The notes below the pieces were generated by a model. The model had not been told where the DNA came from. It saw only the letters and a list, made by a program, of their open reading frames with translations, and made no database searches. From contig NZ_NPKI01000046.1 of NCBI RefSeq assembly GCF_002284565.1, positions 1-64,000 on the forward strand: a DNA stretch of 64,000 nucleotides, given 5' to 3'. Both the position numbers and the translations under genes were made by a program. This document shows positions 60,702-64,000 of this stretch, one piece after another (position 1 is the first letter of the stretch; every line of letters begins with the position of its first letter). This DNA is from Mesorhizobium mediterraneum. Lineage in GTDB: Bacteria; Pseudomonadota; Alphaproteobacteria; Rhizobiales; Rhizobiaceae.

Positions 60702-61616
60702 TCATGCGGCGTCCCATGTCGGCGACGAAAAATGCTCGATCAGGGCGTCGACGACGACACGGACCTTTGGCGTCAGGCTGCGTGTCACCGGCCAGACGGC
60801 ATGCACCACGATGTCTTCGACGAGACAGTCCGACAGGACCGTCTCGAGTTCGCCGCTCTTGAGGCTGTCGGCCGCCAGCCAGGTCGGCAGAAAGACGATG
60901 CCGCAGCCGGCAAGGGCTGCATCCAGCATCGGTTCGCCGTGACCGAGGACAAGCCGCGCCCTTGGCACGAATTTTCCAACATGGCCGTCGGCATGCTTTA
61001 CGGTCCAGGGCCGGACAACGCCGTCGCGGCCGTAGCCGATGACGCCGTGGTTTGCGAGATCATCAACCGATCGCGGCCTGCCGTGTTTTTCGAGATAGGA
61101 GGGCGCCGCGCAGATGGCCGAGCGCTGGGCGTAGATGCGGCGCGCGGCGAGCGACAGGCTGTCATCCAGGTCGCCCATGCGGACCGCCAGATCGATGCCT
61201 TCCTCGATCAGGTCGACGCGCCGGTCGTTGAACGAGATTTCGATCGTCAGATCCGAAAACCGCTTGGATATCTCGAAGAGCACGGGTGCCACGCATCTGC
61301 GGCCGAAGGCCAGGGGCACGTCGACGCGAAGCCGGCCGGAAGGCACCAGCCGGCGTGCGGCAAGCAATGACTGGGCGGCTTCGATTTCGGACAGTGCCCT
61401 GACGCAGGCTTCATAATAGCCCAAGCCTTCACTGGTCGGGCTCAGGCTGCGGGTCGTGCGGTTGAGCAGGCGAACGCCCAGTCGCTGTTCCAATTGCGCG
61501 ATCGATTTTCCGACCGCCGATTTCGTCACATGCAGCCGTCTGCCGGCATCGGTGAAGCTGCCGGCCTCGACCACCTGAACGAATGCGAGAATGCCTTGCA
61601 GGCCGGCTGGTTCCAA
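60702..61616 (-). CDS. LysR-family transcriptional regulator
   Basis: This 304-residue protein has an N-terminal winged helix-turn-helix (ILAFVQVVEAGSFTDAGRRL, HVTKSAVGKSIAQLEQRLGV, RLLNRTTRSLSPTSEG) and a periplasmic-binding-protein-like effector domain. The start is a TTG at 61616 with GGAGA seven bases upstream. It is divergent from the Gfo/Idh/MocA gene, its most likely target; the 280-base intergenic region would hold the operator. The effector is unknown. Confidence 0.94.
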   Translation of the reverse strand: MEPAGLQGILAFVQVVEAGSFTDAGRRLHVTKSAVGKSIAQLEQRLGVRLLNRTTRSLSPTSEGLGYYEACVRALSEIEAAQSLLAARRLVPSGRLRVDVPLAFGRRCVAPVLFEISKRFSDLTIEISFNDRRVDLIEEGIDLAVRMGDLDDSLSLAARRIYAQRSAICAAPSYLEKHGRPRSVDDLANHGVIGYGRDGVVRPWTVKHADGHVGKFVPRARLVLGHGEPMLDAALAGCGIVFLPTWLAADSLKSGELETVLSDCLVEDIVVHAVWPVTRSLTPKVRVVVDALIEHFSSPTWDAA

Positions 61617-61896
61617 CGCCGCTCTCCGTTTGTATATTTTTTCTCGTCAATCTGTTTCCAAATATGCACTACCGGAGAGTTTTATTCCATAGCGAAACCG
61701 CATAGATGTCCGGCGTAGTCACCAAACGCGGAGCACGGAACGAGATGAGCCTCGATATCAGCAGGTCCGGCATCAACAGATCCTGGCAGACGGGCGAATT
61801 CGGACTGTCCAGGTCGAAGCCTGTCCGGGCAGGATTCCGGAACGGCCGGTCTCGCGATCCTAACGGCAAAGCCAAAGCTGCGTGAAGGAGAACACC
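61617..61896. promoter_or_regulatory. Divergent LysR/oxidoreductase control region
   Basis: About 280 bases without a gene. CTCTCCG at 61621 and CCGGAGAG at 61672 form a spaced inverted repeat. The 16-mer atgcactaccggagag recurs with one change inside the oxidoreductase gene at 61982. Both are candidate LysR contact points but unproven. Confidence 0.4.
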
Positions 61897-63009
61897 ATGC
61901 CAGGACAACGCTTCAGGGTCGGTATTGTCGGATTGCAACCGGGCAGGAGTTGGGCGGCACGGGCCCATATTCCTGCGCTCAATGCACTATCGGAGAGCTT
62001 CGAGATCGTCGGCGTCGCCAACACCAACTTGGCCAGCGCCGAGAAGGCGGCCGGCGCGACCGGACTGCCGCGGGCCTTCGCCAGCGTTGCCGAGTTGATC
62101 GCGGCGCCGGAGATCGACATCGTCACTGTTACGGTGAAGGTGCCTCCTCACCTGGAGATCGTGAAAGCGGCGATCGGCGCGGGCAAACACGTCTACTGCG
62201 AATGGCCGCTTGGCAACGGGTTGGCCGAGGCTGAGGAACTCGCCGCGCTTGCCCGGGCCAAGGGCGTCCTGGGCGTGGTCGGAACCCAAGCGCGCGTTGC
62301 TCCCGAAATTGAGTATCTGCGACATCTGATCGCCGACGGGTTCGTCGGCGAGGTGCTGTCGACCACCCTGGTAGCGCGGGGCGGCGGCTGGGGAGGCTCC
62401 ATCTCCGAAAAGAAGATCTACGCCTATCTGCTGGATCGCGCCAACGGCGCCACCATGCTGACGATCCCGGTGGGGCACACGCTGGCGGCGCTCAGGGATG
62501 TGCTCGGCGAAGTCGCGGAGGTATCCGCGGTGCTGGCCACGCGGCGGCCCACGGCGCTCGCCGTCGATACCGGGGAAACGCTGCCCGTGTCCGCCCCTGA
62601 CCAGGTGCTGGTCAGCGGGGTCCTCGCCAGTGGCGCGCCCCTGTCCATCCATTATCGAGGCGGGGCAGCTCGATATGACGACGGCCTGGTCTGGGAGATC
62701 AACGGCACGGAAGGCGATATCCTGATATCGGGTCCTTCCGGCCACACGCAGATGGTGCAGCTTTCCCTCAAAGGCGCGCGGAACGGGGAGAAGGTGTTCC
62801 GGCCGCTGGAGGTCCCCGCCTCATACCGTTCCGGCTGGCCGGAGGATGTGGAGCCGGGGAACGTCGCCCGCGTTTATGCCAGGATGGCCCAGGATCTGCG
62901 CGAGGGTACCCGCTCGGCGCCGAGCTTCGAGGATGCGGTCGCAGTGCATCGCATCATCGCCGCGATCGAGAGAGCAGCCGAAAGCGGAAGCCGCACCGCG
63001 CTGACGTGA
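61897..63009 (+). CDS. Gfo/Idh/MocA-family oxidoreductase
   Basis: This 370-residue NAD(P)-dependent dehydrogenase has the N-terminal Rossmann motif VGIVGLQPGRSWAARAHIPA and the family's EWPL-type lysine region (HVYCEWPLGNGLAEAEELAA, where the usual EKP reads EWP). The C-terminal domain contains LLDRANGATMLTIPVGHTLA. The Lys of EKP being absent is typical of the GAL80-like subgroup. The ATG has GAAGGAG upstream. It is divergent from the LysR gene. Confidence 0.9.
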   Translation: MPGQRFRVGIVGLQPGRSWAARAHIPALNALSESFEIVGVANTNLASAEKAAGATGLPRAFASVAELIAAPEIDIVTVTVKVPPHLEIVKAAIGAGKHVYCEWPLGNGLAEAEELAALARAKGVLGVVGTQARVAPEIEYLRHLIADGFVGEVLSTTLVARGGGWGGSISEKKIYAYLLDRANGATMLTIPVGHTLAALRDVLGEVAEVSAVLATRRPTALAVDTGETLPVSAPDQVLVSGVLASGAPLSIHYRGGAARYDDGLVWEINGTEGDILISGPSGHTQMVQLSLKGARNGEKVFRPLEVPASYRSGWPEDVEPGNVARVYARMAQDLREGTRSAPSFEDAVAVHRIIAAIERAAESGSRTALT

Positions 63010-63040
63010 TCGGGCCGGCCAAGGATCGCCAGCGACGCGC

Positions 63041-63748
63041 CTACGGCAGCTGCCTGAGCACGCCCACCACCGCCTTGCCGTCGGTGAAGTAAGGGTCGCC
63101 ACCGCCATTGCGCCCAGCCTTTGTCGCACCGATGCCTGGTATCTCGCTGGTCGAGATCAGCATGCCTGCGGCAGACAGGTCGCGGATCAGGAAATCGCGC
63201 TCGGCGTCGATGTCGGGACCGATATGGTGAGTGATCGCGCCGGTGTCGTGGCTGAGCCCAACGCCGCGATCGAAGCTTGCCGAACCCAGCCAGAGCGGCC
63301 GGCCATCGTCTCCGGTCGCGTCGGTCTGCCAGAAGCGGACGTGATGACGGCGGTCGGCACTGTCGCCGACCGGCTTCTCGAAGGCCAGATCCTGTGCACG
63401 GCCTTCGAATAACAACCGGCTGACCGGCGCGTCGGGATAGGGCCGATCGAACAGCACGCTTTCGCCGATCTCGATCGCGGTCTTCAGCGTGATGGCGTCG
63501 GCCGTGTCCCATCCGGCGACCGCGAAGGCATGGACCAGCTCTTTTTTGGTACCGACGAGGCCGACATTGATCGGATCGCCCGCAATGCCTTGCGGCGTGT
63601 GCGTCACCATCTCGAAGCGCTGTGTGCGGAAGTTGCGGTCCCGCAGGGTCCAGAATTCCGGCGCGGCGAAATAGGCGAGCACGAGATAGCCGGCACAGAA
63701 CGCCACCAGCCAGGTCGTTGCGCGTCGTCGAAGGCTTCGTCGGCTCAC
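63041..63748 (-). CDS. LssY C-terminal-domain protein
   Basis: This 235-residue protein has an N-terminal membrane helix (TTWLVAFCAGYLVLAYFAA) and the LssY-C domain of proteins often fused to PAP2 phosphatases: GDPINVGLVGTKKELVHAFA, AGWDTADAITLKTAIEIG and DIDAERDFLIRDLSAAGM. Here the domain stands alone. The start is a GTG at 63748. Its role is unknown; the family name comes from a Legionella secretion-linked cluster. Confidence 0.85.
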   Translation of the reverse strand: MSRRSLRRRATTWLVAFCAGYLVLAYFAAPEFWTLRDRNFRTQRFEMVTHTPQGIAGDPINVGLVGTKKELVHAFAVAGWDTADAITLKTAIEIGESVLFDRPYPDAPVSRLLFEGRAQDLAFEKPVGDSADRRHHVRFWQTDATGDDGRPLWLGSASFDRGVGLSHDTGAITHHIGPDIDAERDFLIRDLSAAGMLISTSEIPGIGATKAGRNGGGDPYFTDGKAVVGVLRQLP

Positions 63749-63850
63749 GAGGTACCACCCCGGTGATATGGCATCACTTTATGTGGCGTCATTCTACGCG
63801 GCGGCGCAGACCTTGGGCAGTGGGCATGCGCTCGGTGTCATGTTGTTTGG

Positions 63851-63896
63851 AGCATCGGGTTATCCCAAACCGGTATCCACTTTTGGGTCCGATGCT
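63851..63896. repeat. Type G palindromic repeat
   Basis: agcatcgg and ccgatgct are exact inverted arms around gttatcccaaaccggtatcc and acttttgggt; CCCAAA and TTTGGG pair inside. It lies just beyond the stop of the final partial gene and may act as its transcript end. Confidence 0.8.
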
Positions 63897-64000
63897 CTAG
63901 CGGCAGGCGCGGTAGCCGTTCTTGCGGTTTTTGATGTCGAAATGAAAATGGTTGCGGTGGTCGTAATTGTAGCCGGGACCAAGCACCGTGGTGAAATACT
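63897..64000 (-). CDS. Extensin-like protein, C-terminal fragment at the window edge
   Basis: The last 34 codons read FTTVLGPGYNYDHRNHFHFD then IKNRKNGYRACR and a TAG at 63899-63897. The YDHRNHFHFD pattern and Cys near the end match the C-terminus of the bacterial extensin-like family, exported proteins with a catalytic-like His/Asp motif. The gene continues beyond the window, so only its end can be described. Confidence 0.8.
   Translation of the reverse strand, partial: YFTTVLGPGYNYDHRNHFHFDIKNRKNGYRACR

Noticed and set aside
45394..63748. A secondary-metabolite gene cluster in the 45-64 kb region.
   Set aside because: There is no synthase, synthetase or tailoring set; the genes are independent regulator/enzyme pairs on both strands.

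Overview
The window looks like chromosomal DNA of a Mesorhizobium-like alphaproteobacterium (Hyphomicrobiales, Phyllobacteriaceae). The reasons are the high GC content, alpha-type housekeeping blocks (rplY-pth-ychF, lgt-midA-pgeF, a MarR/OmpR/histidine-kinase set divergent from ilvE), and several families of short palindromic intergenic repeats of the kind scattered through rhizobial genomes. I see no rRNA, tRNA, CRISPR array, phage or insertion sequence. The genus is an inference; no 16S or marker search was possible.

Layout. 0.2-2.3 kb: two coupled MaoC-like hydratases and a CorA transporter. 2.6-5.2 kb: ychF, pth and rplY. 5.6-10.4 kb: an accessory block (DUF1772 protein/TetR pair, a frameshifted FAD monooxygenase, a fosmidomycin-resistance-like exporter with a divergent AraC regulator). 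10.5-16.7 kb: prs, a lipoprotein, a creatinase-like protein, pgeF, midA and lgt, with a divergent UbiK-like gene. 17.1-19.3 kb: ybjN, csaA and a glycosyltransferase. 19.5-23.5 kb: a two-component system with a MarR gene, and ilvE. 23.6-30.9 kb: envelope, stress and small proteins (glycine-rich membrane protein, metallo-hydrolase, BA14K protein, two cold-shock proteins, double-Kazal lipoprotein, EAL phosphodiesterase and six small ORFs). 31.1-36 kb: TPR-sulfotransferase, DUF1428, VOC, DUF1127 and an ABC-F ATPase. 36-39.3 kb: a strongly extended uvrB. 39.4-45.2 kb: an exported unknown protein, a CapA-like protein, a DUF3137 protein and a lipid kinase. 45.4-63.7 kb: an accessory, regulator-rich metabolic region (sugar-acid dehydratase plus GMC oxidoreductase, GNAT, two HxlR regulators with reductases, tautomerase, SDR, ABM monooxygenase, AraC, CorC/HlyC, LysR and Gfo/Idh/MocA). 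The last bases carry the end of an extensin-like gene.

How the genes work together. The lgt cluster joins lipoprotein maturation, complex I assembly (MidA) and peptidoglycan quality control (PgeF). The 5.6-10.4 kb and 49-58 kb blocks look like small-molecule detoxification modules: regulator/enzyme pairs, several with a palindrome between divergent genes.

Most notable observations. (1) uvrB has about 215 extra N-terminal residues, part of which is a translated intergenic repeat, and a C-terminal tail with four copies of an LFxKxxLDEMG-like motif. (2) A duplicated copy of the GMC oxidoreductase 5' region sits in front of a GNAT gene and gives it a coupled 12-codon mini-ORF. (3) A leader ORF with an overlapping hairpin precedes the ABC-F gene. 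(4) A 23-bp duplication created a micro-ORF coupled to a MaoC gene. (5) A repeat supplies the C-terminus and stop codon of the glycosyltransferase. (6) Clear candidate operators lie between several divergent gene pairs.
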